DNA of 64,000 nucleotides from NCBI GenBank assembly GCA_964599095.1, contig CAZREB010000011.1, forward strand, positions 1 to 64,000, in the 5' to 3' direction. This document shows positions 17,963-27,226 of the stretch, one piece after another. Both the position numbers and the translations under genes were made by a program. The first letter of the stretch is position 1; each line of letters begins with the position of its first letter. Source of the DNA: SZAS-79 sp964599095 (lineage in GTDB: Bacteria; Pseudomonadota; Gammaproteobacteria; Burkholderiales; SG8-39). The notes beneath the pieces are model-generated. The model worked only from the letters and a program-made list of their open reading frames with translations, did no database searches and was not told where the DNA came from.

Positions 17963-18142
17963 TTATTTTTCCGGTATCGGGACGGGCTCGCGCCGCGCGG
18001 CAACGGCGGCCAGCACGGCAAGGCGCTCCGCGTCGGTCATGGCGCCCCAGCGCGCGATCTCGTCCAGCGTGCGCCAGCAGCCTGCGCACACTTCCCGCGC
18101 AGGGTCCATGCGGCAGACATCCACGCAAGGCGATTCGACCAT
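17963..18142 (-). CDS. Small DUF1289-family protein
   Basis: This 59-residue protein was found by direct translation. It reads MVESPCVDVCRMDPAREVCA and then GCWRTLDEIARWGAMTDAER, with four cysteines in the CVDVC and CAGCW pattern that defines DUF1289. These proteins are thought to bind a metal or Fe-S cluster, but no function is established. It lies 27 nt downstream of HMG-CoA lyase on the same strand, so they are probably co-transcribed. A ribosome site is not evident. Confidence 0.82.
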   Translation of the reverse strand: MVESPCVDVCRMDPAREVCAGCWRTLDEIARWGAMTDAERLAVLAAVAARREPVPIPEK

Positions 18143-18169
18143 CGTTGGCGGAAGAAGGCCCGTGCGGCC

Positions 18170-19096
18170 TCAGGCGGCCTTCTCGAGCGACTTCCTGCGC
18201 TTGGCCGCGATTGCGCGGCCGGCCTTGGAGCCCGGCTCGCGCTTGAGGATCGCGCAGATCCATTCGCCGGTCTCGACGACCTTGTCCAGGTCCACGCCGG
18301 TCTCGATGCCCAGGCCCTGCAGCATGTAGAGCACGTCTTCGGTCGCGACGTTGCCCGAGGCGCCGGCTGCATAGGGGCAGCCGCCCAGGCCCGCGACCGA
18401 CGAATCGAACGTCGCCACGCCCATTTCGAGCGAGGCGTAGATGTTGGCCAGCGCCTGCCCGTAGGTGTCGTGGTAGTGGCCGGCGAGCTTTGCCACGGGA
18501 ACTTCCCGCGCGACCGCCTCGATCATGCGCTGGGTCTTCAACGGCGTGCCGGCTCCGATGGTGTCGCCCAGGGACACCTCGTAGCACCCCATTTCGGAAA
18601 GCGCCCTCGACACCTCGGCGACCTTTCCCGGTGCAACGTCGCCCTCATAGGGGCACGCAACCACGCACGAGACATAGCCACGCACCTTCACGTGCGCCTT
18701 CGCGGCCGCTTCGGCCACCGGGCGGAAACGCTCCATCGATTCGGCGATCGAACAGTTGATGTTCTTCCTCGAAAACGACTCGGACGCCGCGCCGAAGATC
18801 GCGACTTCGGTAGCGCCGGCGGCTAGCGCGGCCTCGAAGCCCTTGAGGTTCGGGGTCAGGACCGGGTAGGACACGCCCGGCCGCCTGCGGATGCCTTCGA
18901 GCACCTCGGTGTGGTCGGCCATCTGCGGGATCCACTTGGGTGACACGAAGGCGGTCGCCTCGATGGCGGCCAGGCCCGCATCGCCCAGCCGGTCGATCAG
19001 TTCGAGCTTGATCGCGGTCGGCACTTCACCGGGCTCGTTCTGCAAGCCGTCGCGCGGGCCCATCTCGACGATTCGTACTCGGGAAGGAAGGGACAT
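18170..19096 (-). CDS. liuE: Hydroxymethylglutaryl-CoA lyase
   Basis: This enzyme cleaves HMG-CoA to acetyl-CoA and acetoacetate, the last step of leucine degradation (308 residues). The N-terminal IVEMGPRDGLQNEPGEVPTA carries the catalytic Arg-Asp, and the signature loop GLGGCPYAAGASGNVATEDV holds the catalytic Cys. HYHDTYGQALANIYAS contributes the metal-binding histidines. I chose the ATG at 19096; a TTG 6 nt upstream is possible. It lies about 5 kb from the liu operon in this window and completes that pathway. Confidence 0.93.
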   Translation of the reverse strand: MSLPSRVRIVEMGPRDGLQNEPGEVPTAIKLELIDRLGDAGLAAIEATAFVSPKWIPQMADHTEVLEGIRRRPGVSYPVLTPNLKGFEAALAAGATEVAIFGAASESFSRKNINCSIAESMERFRPVAEAAAKAHVKVRGYVSCVVACPYEGDVAPGKVAEVSRALSEMGCYEVSLGDTIGAGTPLKTQRMIEAVAREVPVAKLAGHYHDTYGQALANIYASLEMGVATFDSSVAGLGGCPYAAGASGNVATEDVLYMLQGLGIETGVDLDKVVETGEWICAILKREPGSKAGRAIAAKRRKSLEKAA

Positions 19097-19219
19097 CCGC
19101 AAATTGTACCCCTCCGCCCCGGCTGCCCGACGCCGCGGCCGCGGTCAAACGAGGCACAATTCGGATTGCGCGGTCTGCCGTGCCAGGTCCGAAATCCCCA
19201 GCGTCCAGAGACTTCGACA

Positions 19220-20620
<1,401 letters not shown>

Positions 20621-20648
20621 GAACCGGCACGTTCCCCGCGCGTTCCGC

Positions 20649-21926
20649 TCAGGTCCCCTCGCGCCAGGAATCGAGGTAGCGCGTCTGCTCTGCGCTCAGG
20701 GCGTCGATGCGAACGCCCATGGCTTCGAGCTTGAGCCGCGCAACCTCGCGGTCGATCCCGACCGGAACGTCGTGGACGGCGGCCTCCAGCCTGCCGCGAT
20801 TCCTCACGAAATGCTCGGCGCACAGTGCCTGGTTGGCAAAGCTCATGTCCATGACCGCCGACGGATGGCCTTCGGCTGCGGCCAGGTTCACCAGGCGTCC
20901 TTCGGCGAGCAGGCGCAGCGTGCGGCCGTCATGCAGGCGGTACTCCTGCACGTTGGCGCGCGGCACGGTTGTCTCCCGCGCGAGCAAGGCGAGCGCCGGG
21001 ATGTCGATCTCGACGTTGAAATGGCCGGAATTGGCGAGCACGCACCCGTCCTTCATCACGGCGAGGTGGCGCGCGCCGACCACGTTCTTGCCGCCGGTCG
21101 CGGTAACGACGAAATCGGCAATGCGCGCGGCGTCCTCGAGGGGCATCACGCGGTAGCCGTCCATGACCGCCTCGAGAGCGTGAAGCGCGTCGGCCTCGGT
21201 CACCACCACGTTGGCGCCCATGCCGCGCGCGCGCATTGCGATCCCGCGCCCGCACCAGCCGTAGCCCGCGACGACGAACACCTTGCCGGCGAGCAGGATG
21301 TTGGTGGCGCGCACTATGCCGTCGATCGTGCTCTGGCCGGTGCCGTAGCGGTTGTCGAACAGGTGCTTGGTCATCGCATCGTTGACCGCGATCACCGGGT
21401 AGCGCAAGGCACCCTCGCGCGCCATGGCGCGCAAGCGCATCACTCCGGTGGTGGTCTCCTCCATGCCGCCGATCACGCCGGCAAGCAGCTCGTTGCGCCT
21501 GGCGTGCAACGTGCTTACGAGATCGGCGCCGTCGTCGAGCGTGAGCTGGGGGGCCTCGCCCAAGGCGAGGTCGATGTGCCGGTAGTAGGACTTCGTGTCC
21601 TCGCCGCGCATCGCGAAAGTCGGCACGCCGTGCCTGGCCACCAGCGCCGCGGCAACGTCGTCCTGCGTGGACAGGGGGTTGCTCGCACAAAGCCGCACGT
21701 CCGCGCCACCCGCCTTCAGCACGCGTGCGAGATTGGCCGTCTCGGTGGTGACGTGCAGGCAGGCCGAGACGCGCAGCCCTTCGAGCGGCCGCTCGCGCCC
21801 GAACCTGTCGAGCAGGCCCGCGAGCACCGGCATTTCGGCAAAGGCCCAGCGGATCCGGCCCTCGCCGGCTTCGGCGAGTGCCAGATCCGTAACCTCATGA
21901 TCGGGCAGTCCCATGTCCTTCACCAT
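20649..21926 (-). CDS. ahcY: S-adenosylhomocysteinase, short archaeal/Thermotoga-like form
   Basis: This NAD-dependent enzyme splits S-adenosylhomocysteine to adenosine and homocysteine (425 residues from 21926; 421 if the ATG at 21914 is used). Visible motifs are CLHVTTETANLARVLKAGGA, DNRYGTGQSTIDGIVRATN and the Rossmann GYGWCGRGIAMRARGMGA. Usual proteobacterial forms have about 470 residues, an extra roughly 40-residue segment and a Lys-Tyr terminus (DHYRY). This one lacks both and ends YLDSWREGT, as archaeal forms do. Its start overlaps the MAT gene by 7 nt, so the two are coupled. Confidence 0.92.
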   Translation of the reverse strand: MVKDMGLPDHEVTDLALAEAGEGRIRWAFAEMPVLAGLLDRFGRERPLEGLRVSACLHVTTETANLARVLKAGGADVRLCASNPLSTQDDVAAALVARHGVPTFAMRGEDTKSYYRHIDLALGEAPQLTLDDGADLVSTLHARRNELLAGVIGGMEETTTGVMRLRAMAREGALRYPVIAVNDAMTKHLFDNRYGTGQSTIDGIVRATNILLAGKVFVVAGYGWCGRGIAMRARGMGANVVVTEADALHALEAVMDGYRVMPLEDAARIADFVVTATGGKNVVGARHLAVMKDGCVLANSGHFNVEIDIPALALLARETTVPRANVQEYRLHDGRTLRLLAEGRLVNLAAAEGHPSAVMDMSFANQALCAEHFVRNRGRLEAAVHDVPVGIDREVARLKLEAMGVRIDALSAEQTRYLDSWREGT

Positions 21927-23155
21927 TCCTGTCGGGGTTGGTCGAGAAGTTCGCGCCACATCGTGTCGATGCCCGCCATCCCCGATCGCGCGATTTCCGC
22001 GATGCGCGGCCGCAGTGCGGGCAGGGAACCGGGCTCGTGGAGCCGTACCCTGACGTCCATGAGGCGCGGATCGTCGATCGGCATGCCGATGCGGCTGACC
22101 AGGTAGCACTGCGCCTCCGCCACGCCGGGCACCTGCTCGACCAGCCTTTCAGCGATTCGCTGCGCTGCGAGGTTGTAGAGCTTGCCGACATGGGTCACCG
22201 GGTTCTTGCCGGCGACCGCTTCGAGGGTCATCGGCCGATACGGGGTGATGAGGCCGTTCGCACGATTGCCGCGGCCGACTTGCCCGTCGTCGCCGGCCTC
22301 GGCCGACAGGCCGGTCACCGTCAGGTAGACGCTGTCGGGCGTCTCGCCGTCGGCGGTATTCATCGCGACTTCGATCGGCACGTTCGTGATTGCGCGGGCC
22401 GCGGACAGCGCGAGTTCGCAAAGGCGGGCCTTCTTCGCACGGTAGTCCGCCAGGTTGGCCACGTGGCGGCCGACAAAAGCGCAGGCCACCGTGAGTTCAA
22501 TCCCGTCCCGGTTGCGCAGGCCGACAACCTTGACGTCCTCGCCTGCCTCGGGGTGGGCACGCTTCGTCTCCGCCGAATTGAGCGCGCGCTCCACGGCGAG
22601 GACCACGCTTTCGAGCTCGTCGAGCGGCGCGTAGCCTGCGCCCATCGAAGAATCGTTCGCCAGCGGGGCGCCTGCCGGCCGCTGGCGCAGGAACAGCGCA
22701 GCAAGGTCCGGCGAGGTCGGGCGGATGCGAGGATGGATGCGCACGTGGCGATCGGCATCGAGGTGACGCAGGTGGGCGCGGAGCCAGCGGCGACTTTCCT
22801 GTACCGCGATCTCCCGGACAGGGAATACGAGGCCCCCGGAGGCGGTAGTGGCGCGGCCGGCAATGTAGATCTCGATCGGCTCGCCGACCTCGCCGCCGCC
22901 GAAAGCAGGCCGGGCCGTACCGCCGACCAGCAATCCCTTGTCCACATTGTGATGCAGGATCGTGCCGCAGCGCTCGAAGTAATGGCGCGACAACGCGAGG
23001 CTCAGGTTTTCGGCGAGCGCGTCGCAGATGGTGTCCGGGTGGCCCAGTCCCTTGCGCTCGACCATCTCGAGGAAAGGGGCCCCCGGCAACGGCGCGCCGA
23101 ACGTGCTGACTTCCAGATTCATGTCGATACTGTTCTGCGCGGGCGGCATTCGCAT
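21920..23155 (-). CDS. Archaeal-type S-adenosylmethionine synthetase (MAT)
   Basis: This enzyme makes S-adenosylmethionine from methionine and ATP. It belongs to the archaeal MAT family rather than bacterial MetK, judged from MVERKGLGHPDTICDALAEN, HHNVDKGLLVGGTARPAFGG, TVTGLSAEAGDDGQVGRGNR and RPMTLEAVAGKNPVTHVGKL. The 411-residue length fits the archaeal family (about 400). ATG codons at 23155, 23149 and 23122 are possible, and none has a clear ribosome site. The family's N-terminus fits 23122 best (MNLEVSTF). It heads an operon with SAH hydrolase and is divergent from a radical SAM gene. Confidence 0.88.
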   Translation of the reverse strand: MRMPPAQNSIDMNLEVSTFGAPLPGAPFLEMVERKGLGHPDTICDALAENLSLALSRHYFERCGTILHHNVDKGLLVGGTARPAFGGGEVGEPIEIYIAGRATTASGGLVFPVREIAVQESRRWLRAHLRHLDADRHVRIHPRIRPTSPDLAALFLRQRPAGAPLANDSSMGAGYAPLDELESVVLAVERALNSAETKRAHPEAGEDVKVVGLRNRDGIELTVACAFVGRHVANLADYRAKKARLCELALSAARAITNVPIEVAMNTADGETPDSVYLTVTGLSAEAGDDGQVGRGNRANGLITPYRPMTLEAVAGKNPVTHVGKLYNLAAQRIAERLVEQVPGVAEAQCYLVSRIGMPIDDPRLMDVRVRLHEPGSLPALRPRIAEIARSGMAGIDTMWRELLDQPRQEW

Positions 23156-23236
23156 ATTGATGCCGGTCAAATGCGGTGCAAAGCGGGGGATTGATCCACG
23201 TCAATTGCCCCTCTTCCGGCCCGGCAACAATATTTC

Positions 23237-24349
23237 ATGCTGCACGAAGCGGATTTCTACACACCGGAAGCCGACGGCGCGGTGCTCTGCACGCTGTGCC
23301 CCCACGACTGCCATATCCGCGACGGCGGGCGCGGCGCCTGCAGCGTGCGCTTCAACCGGGGCGGCAAGCTCTACACGCTGGTGTACGACAAGTTGATCGC
23401 ACGCGGGATCGACCCGATCGAGAAGAAGCCGCTTTACCATTTCCTGCCCGGCTCGCATGCCTACTCGATTGCGACCGTCGGCTGCAATCTGCGCTGCGCC
23501 TTCTGCCAGAACTGGGAAATATCGCAGTGGCCGAAGGACCACCTGCCGCACGGGGTGGAGGGGGTGCATCCGGCCCGTGCCGGGCAGCCCATCTGCCCGC
23601 AACTCGATGCCGTGGACCGGATGCTGGTCGGCGAGCATGTCGAGCCGAAGGCCATCGTCGCGGCGGCAGTCGCGAGCGGCTGCGAATCGGTCGCCTATAC
23701 GTACACGGAACCGACGATATTCTACGAACTGGCGTACGACACTGCGGTCCTTGCGCGCGAGAAAGGTCTCAAGAACCTGTTCCACACCAATGGGTTCATC
23801 AGCGAGGCCCCCCTGCGCAAGATTGCCCCGGTGCTCGACGCGGCGAACGTCGACCTCAAGTATTTCAACCCGGACAGCTACAAGCGAATCAGCCGCGCAC
23901 AATTGCAGCCTGTCATGGATTCGATCCGCTTGCTGCATGAGCTCGGCGTGTGGCTGGAGGTGACGACGCTGGTAGTGCCGGGCGTCAACGATACGGAGGC
24001 CGAGTTGCGCGCCATCGCCGGATTCCTCGCCTCGGTCGGCCCCGAGGTTCCGTGGCACGTGTCGCAGTTCTACCCGGCGTACAAGATGCTCGACACCCCG
24101 GTGACGCCGGTTGCGACGCTGCGGCGTGCGCTGGAGATCGGCCGCGAGGCCGGCCTGCGGTACGTGTACGCGGGTAACGTGCCGGGCGAAAAGGGCGAGA
24201 ACACCTTCTGCTACAAGTGCGACGCCCTGCTCATCGACCGCTACGGATACCGGATTCGCGACAACCGCATCGCCGGTGGAAAATGCCCGGACTGCGGTGC
24301 GAAGATCGACGGCGTCGGCATGTCGCCGGAGGCGCGACGCCTGCGCTAG
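23237..24349 (+). CDS. amrS: AmmeMemoRadiSam-system radical SAM enzyme
   Basis: This 370-residue radical SAM protein has an N-terminal cysteine segment (LCTLCPHDCHIRDGGRGACS), the [4Fe-4S]-binding CxxxCxxC in VGCNLRCAFCQNWEIS near residue 85, and a C-terminal zinc-ribbon-like pair (CYKC and CPDCGAKIDGVG). This layout is that of the PflA-like enzymes named for clustering with AMMECR1 and Memo proteins. Neither partner is visible here. It faces away from the MAT gene across 81 nt, so the two may share a control region. The substrate is unknown. Confidence 0.88.
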   Translation: MLHEADFYTPEADGAVLCTLCPHDCHIRDGGRGACSVRFNRGGKLYTLVYDKLIARGIDPIEKKPLYHFLPGSHAYSIATVGCNLRCAFCQNWEISQWPKDHLPHGVEGVHPARAGQPICPQLDAVDRMLVGEHVEPKAIVAAAVASGCESVAYTYTEPTIFYELAYDTAVLAREKGLKNLFHTNGFISEAPLRKIAPVLDAANVDLKYFNPDSYKRISRAQLQPVMDSIRLLHELGVWLEVTTLVVPGVNDTEAELRAIAGFLASVGPEVPWHVSQFYPAYKMLDTPVTPVATLRRALEIGREAGLRYVYAGNVPGEKGENTFCYKCDALLIDRYGYRIRDNRIAGGKCPDCGAKIDGVGMSPEARRLR

Positions 24350-26367
24350 TCTTCCAGGATCAGCAAGTCCACACCCTCGTCGACCTGCTCGCCGGCTGCG
24401 TAGCGGATCTCGGCGACCTTGCCGGCGCGCGGCGCGGTGATCGTGTGCTCCATCTTCATCGCTTCGAGGATCACGAGCGGCGCGCCTTTCTCCACCCGGG
24501 CCCCCTTCTTCACCAGCACTGCGATCACCTTACCGGGCATCGGCGCGGCAAGCGTGCCGCCGTGCGCCTCGGACTCGAGTTCGTGCAGTTCGTCGCGCAG
24601 CGCGAGGCGATGCTGTTCGCCGGCGAGGAAGATATTCCATTCGGTCCCGAAGCGAAGGGCCCGCGCCACGATGCATCGATCGTCCAGCCACAGCCGGATG
24701 CGGTTGTCCGGCCCGGTCTCGCCCGAGAGCGCGAATTCGCCCGAGGGTACGCGGAGCCGGTAGCCGGACGCGGAGTGCCGGACCGTGACCGCGGTGTGCT
24801 GCTTGCCCTCGGTGAATACCAGCGATTGGTGGGAGGCGTCGTTCATGCGCCACCCGTCGACCAGGTGCCACGGCGAATTCGGTTCGCCCGATGCACGCGC
24901 ACGGTCGAGCGCCAACGCCTTGCCGCGAGCCAGCTCGGCGAAAGTGGCGGCGGCGAGCACGTCGTCCCGCACGGCGGGGGGGCGGTGAAAGAGCTCGATC
25001 CGGTTGCGCTCGATCAGCCCGGTGTCGAGGTCGCCGGTGGAAAAAGCGTGGCTCCTGACGATGCGGCCGAGGAACTCGATGTTGGTCGTGACGCCGACGA
25101 CTTCGAACTCTCCGAGGGCCGCGCTCATGCGCGCGAGCGCCGCCTCGCGCGTGTCGCCCCACACGATCAGCTTCGCGATCATCGGGTCGTAGTACGGGCT
25201 GATGGCGTCACCCTCGCGGACCCCCGAGTCCACGCGCACTGCCGCAGGCGACGCGCCGCTGCCGACTTCGAATTCCGCGGCATCAGGCGCGCGCAGGTGC
25301 CGCAGCGTGCCGGTCGACGGCAGGAAATTCTTCGCCGGGTTCTCCGCGTAGACGCGCGCCTCGATCGAATGGCCGCGGATGGCGAGGCGCTCCTGTGGCA
25401 ACGGCAGCGGTTCGCCCGACGCGACCCGCAGCTGCCATTCGACAAGGTCGAGGCCGGTGATCATTTCGGTCACCGGGTGCTCGACCTGCAGCCGGGTGTT
25501 CATCTCCATGAAGTAGAAGCTGCCGTCCTGATTGGCGATGAATTCGACTGTACCGGCGCCCACGTAGCCCACGGCCTTGGCGGCGGCCACTGCGGCTTCG
25601 CCCATGGCTCTGCGCCGGTCTTCGCTCATGCCGGGCGCGGGCGCTTCCTCAAGGACTTTCTGGTGGCGCCGCTGCACCGAGCAGTCGCGTTCGAACAGGT
25701 ACACGCACCGGCCCTTGGTGTCGGCGAACACCTGAATCTCGATGTGCCGGGGTCGGGAAAGATACTTCTCGACGAGTACCCGGTCGTCGCCGAACGACGC
25801 TTTCGCTTCCCGCTGGCACGAAGCGAGTGCCGCTTCGAAGTCGGCATCGCCTTCGACCACGCGCATGCCTTTACCGCCCCCCCCGGCCGAAGCCTTGATG
25901 AGGACCGGGTAGCCGATCCGGTCCGACTGGCCGCGCAGGAATTCCGGTTCCTGGCGCTCGCCGTGGTAGCCGGGCACGAGCGGCACGCCGGCTTTCTCCA
26001 TCAGCGACTTCGCGGCGCTCTTGGATCCCATCGCGCGGATCGCCGAAGCCGGCGGGCCGATGAACACCAGCCCCGCCTTCTCGCAGGAGGCGGCGAAATC
26101 CTCGTTCTCGGAAAGGAAGCCATAGCCCGGGTGGACGGCCTGCGCGCCGGCCTTCCTTGCCGCCTCGATGATCGCCCCGCCGCGCAGGTAGCTTTCCTTT
26201 GCCGCGGCCGGGCCGATGCAGTACGCCTCATCGGCCATCGCCACGTGGCGCGCGTTGGCGTCGGCTTCCGAGTACACGGCGACCACGCGGATGCCCAGGC
26301 GCTTCGCGGTCTTCGCGATGCGGCAGGCAATCTCGCCGCGATTGGCGATCAGGATCTTTGTGAACAC
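24346..26367 (-). CDS. liuD: Methylcrotonyl-CoA carboxylase, biotin-carrying alpha subunit
   Basis: This 673-residue subunit carries biotin carboxylase and biotin carrier domains for 3-methylcrotonyl-CoA carboxylation. The N-terminus is FTKILIANRGEIACRIAKTA. The ATP-grasp loop KASAGGGGKGMRVV and EMNTRLQVEHPVTEMITGLD are present, and biotin would attach at Lys638 in LEAMKMEH. The start is a GTG at 26367 immediately after the liuC stop. The stop shares the palindrome CTAG with the amrS stop on the other strand. A related carboxylase cannot be excluded from this chain alone, but liuB and liuC next door settle the role. Confidence 0.93.
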   Translation of the reverse strand: MFTKILIANRGEIACRIAKTAKRLGIRVVAVYSEADANARHVAMADEAYCIGPAAAKESYLRGGAIIEAARKAGAQAVHPGYGFLSENEDFAASCEKAGLVFIGPPASAIRAMGSKSAAKSLMEKAGVPLVPGYHGERQEPEFLRGQSDRIGYPVLIKASAGGGGKGMRVVEGDADFEAALASCQREAKASFGDDRVLVEKYLSRPRHIEIQVFADTKGRCVYLFERDCSVQRRHQKVLEEAPAPGMSEDRRRAMGEAAVAAAKAVGYVGAGTVEFIANQDGSFYFMEMNTRLQVEHPVTEMITGLDLVEWQLRVASGEPLPLPQERLAIRGHSIEARVYAENPAKNFLPSTGTLRHLRAPDAAEFEVGSGASPAAVRVDSGVREGDAISPYYDPMIAKLIVWGDTREAALARMSAALGEFEVVGVTTNIEFLGRIVRSHAFSTGDLDTGLIERNRIELFHRPPAVRDDVLAAATFAELARGKALALDRARASGEPNSPWHLVDGWRMNDASHQSLVFTEGKQHTAVTVRHSASGYRLRVPSGEFALSGETGPDNRIRLWLDDRCIVARALRFGTEWNIFLAGEQHRLALRDELHELESEAHGGTLAAPMPGKVIAVLVKKGARVEKGAPLVILEAMKMEHTITAPRAGKVAEIRYAAGEQVDEGVDLLILED

Positions 26368-27216
26368 TTAGCGCTTCTTCGCTTTTCCGGCCTCGGCCCC
26401 GGCAGGGACTTCTGGCGCATCCGCCCCGGCAGTTGCAGCCACCCAGGCGGGTTTGCGCTTGCCGAGGAACGATGCGATGCCTTCCCGCCCTTCCTTCGAC
26501 ACGCGGATTTCGGCAATCCGCTGCGCGGTGTCGTCGATCATCGGGTCGTCGATCGGGCCGCGCGATACCGCGCGGATGAGGTCCTTGATCTTCGCAAGCG
26601 CGTCCTTACCGCCGAGGACCAGGTGGCCCAGCAGTTCGTTGATCTTGTTGTCGAGCTCCTCGGGCGGGCAAAGCTCGGATAGCAGGCCGATCCGATACGC
26701 CTCGGCCGCGCTGAACTTTTCCGCGGTGAGGAAGTAGCGATGCGCCATGCGCTCGCCCATCGCGCGGATCACGTAAGGGCTGATCGTCGCCGGCGAAAGC
26801 CCGAGCTTGGACTCGGTCAGCGCGAACTCCGCATTCACGCTGCCGACTGCGATGTCGCAGGCTGCCACCAGACCGACACCGCCGGCGAAGGCCGGGCCGT
26901 GGACCCGCGCGATCGTGGGCTTGGACAGGCGGTCGAGCGTCTTCAGCATCTCGGCCAGCGCCTTCGCATCGGCGTAGTTTTGTTCGAGGGAGTAGCCGGC
27001 CATGCGCTTCATCCAGTTGAGGTCGGCACCGGCGCAGAACGCCGGGCCCGCGCCCATCAGGACGACCGCGCGTACCGAATCGTCGGCGTCGAGCTTTTTC
27101 AGCGTCTTCGTAAGGTTGGCGATCAGCTCATCGTCGAACGCATTGCGGATCTCCGGCCGGTTGAGGATCAGGAGTGCGCAGTGATTGCGGATGGAAAGTT
27201 CGAGGTTCTTGGCCAT
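26368..27216 (-). CDS. liuC: Methylglutaconyl-CoA hydratase (crotonase family)
   Basis: This enzyme hydrates 3-methylglutaconyl-CoA to HMG-CoA. The 282-residue crotonase has LNRPEIRNAFDDELIANLTK, the oxyanion-hole motif GPAFCAGADLNWMKRMAGYS and HGPAFAGGVGLVAACDIAVG. It has the typical LiuC segment FALTESKLGLSPATISPYVI. A low-complexity Ala/Pro/Lys tail of about 25 residues (APEVPAGAEAGKAKKR) is appended. It lies 10 nt downstream of liuB and directly abuts liuD. Confidence 0.92.
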   Translation of the reverse strand: MAKNLELSIRNHCALLILNRPEIRNAFDDELIANLTKTLKKLDADDSVRAVVLMGAGPAFCAGADLNWMKRMAGYSLEQNYADAKALAEMLKTLDRLSKPTIARVHGPAFAGGVGLVAACDIAVGSVNAEFALTESKLGLSPATISPYVIRAMGERMAHRYFLTAEKFSAAEAYRIGLLSELCPPEELDNKINELLGHLVLGGKDALAKIKDLIRAVSRGPIDDPMIDDTAQRIAEIRVSKEGREGIASFLGKRKPAWVAATAGADAPEVPAGAEAGKAKKR

Positions 27217-27226
27217 GGGTCTTCCG

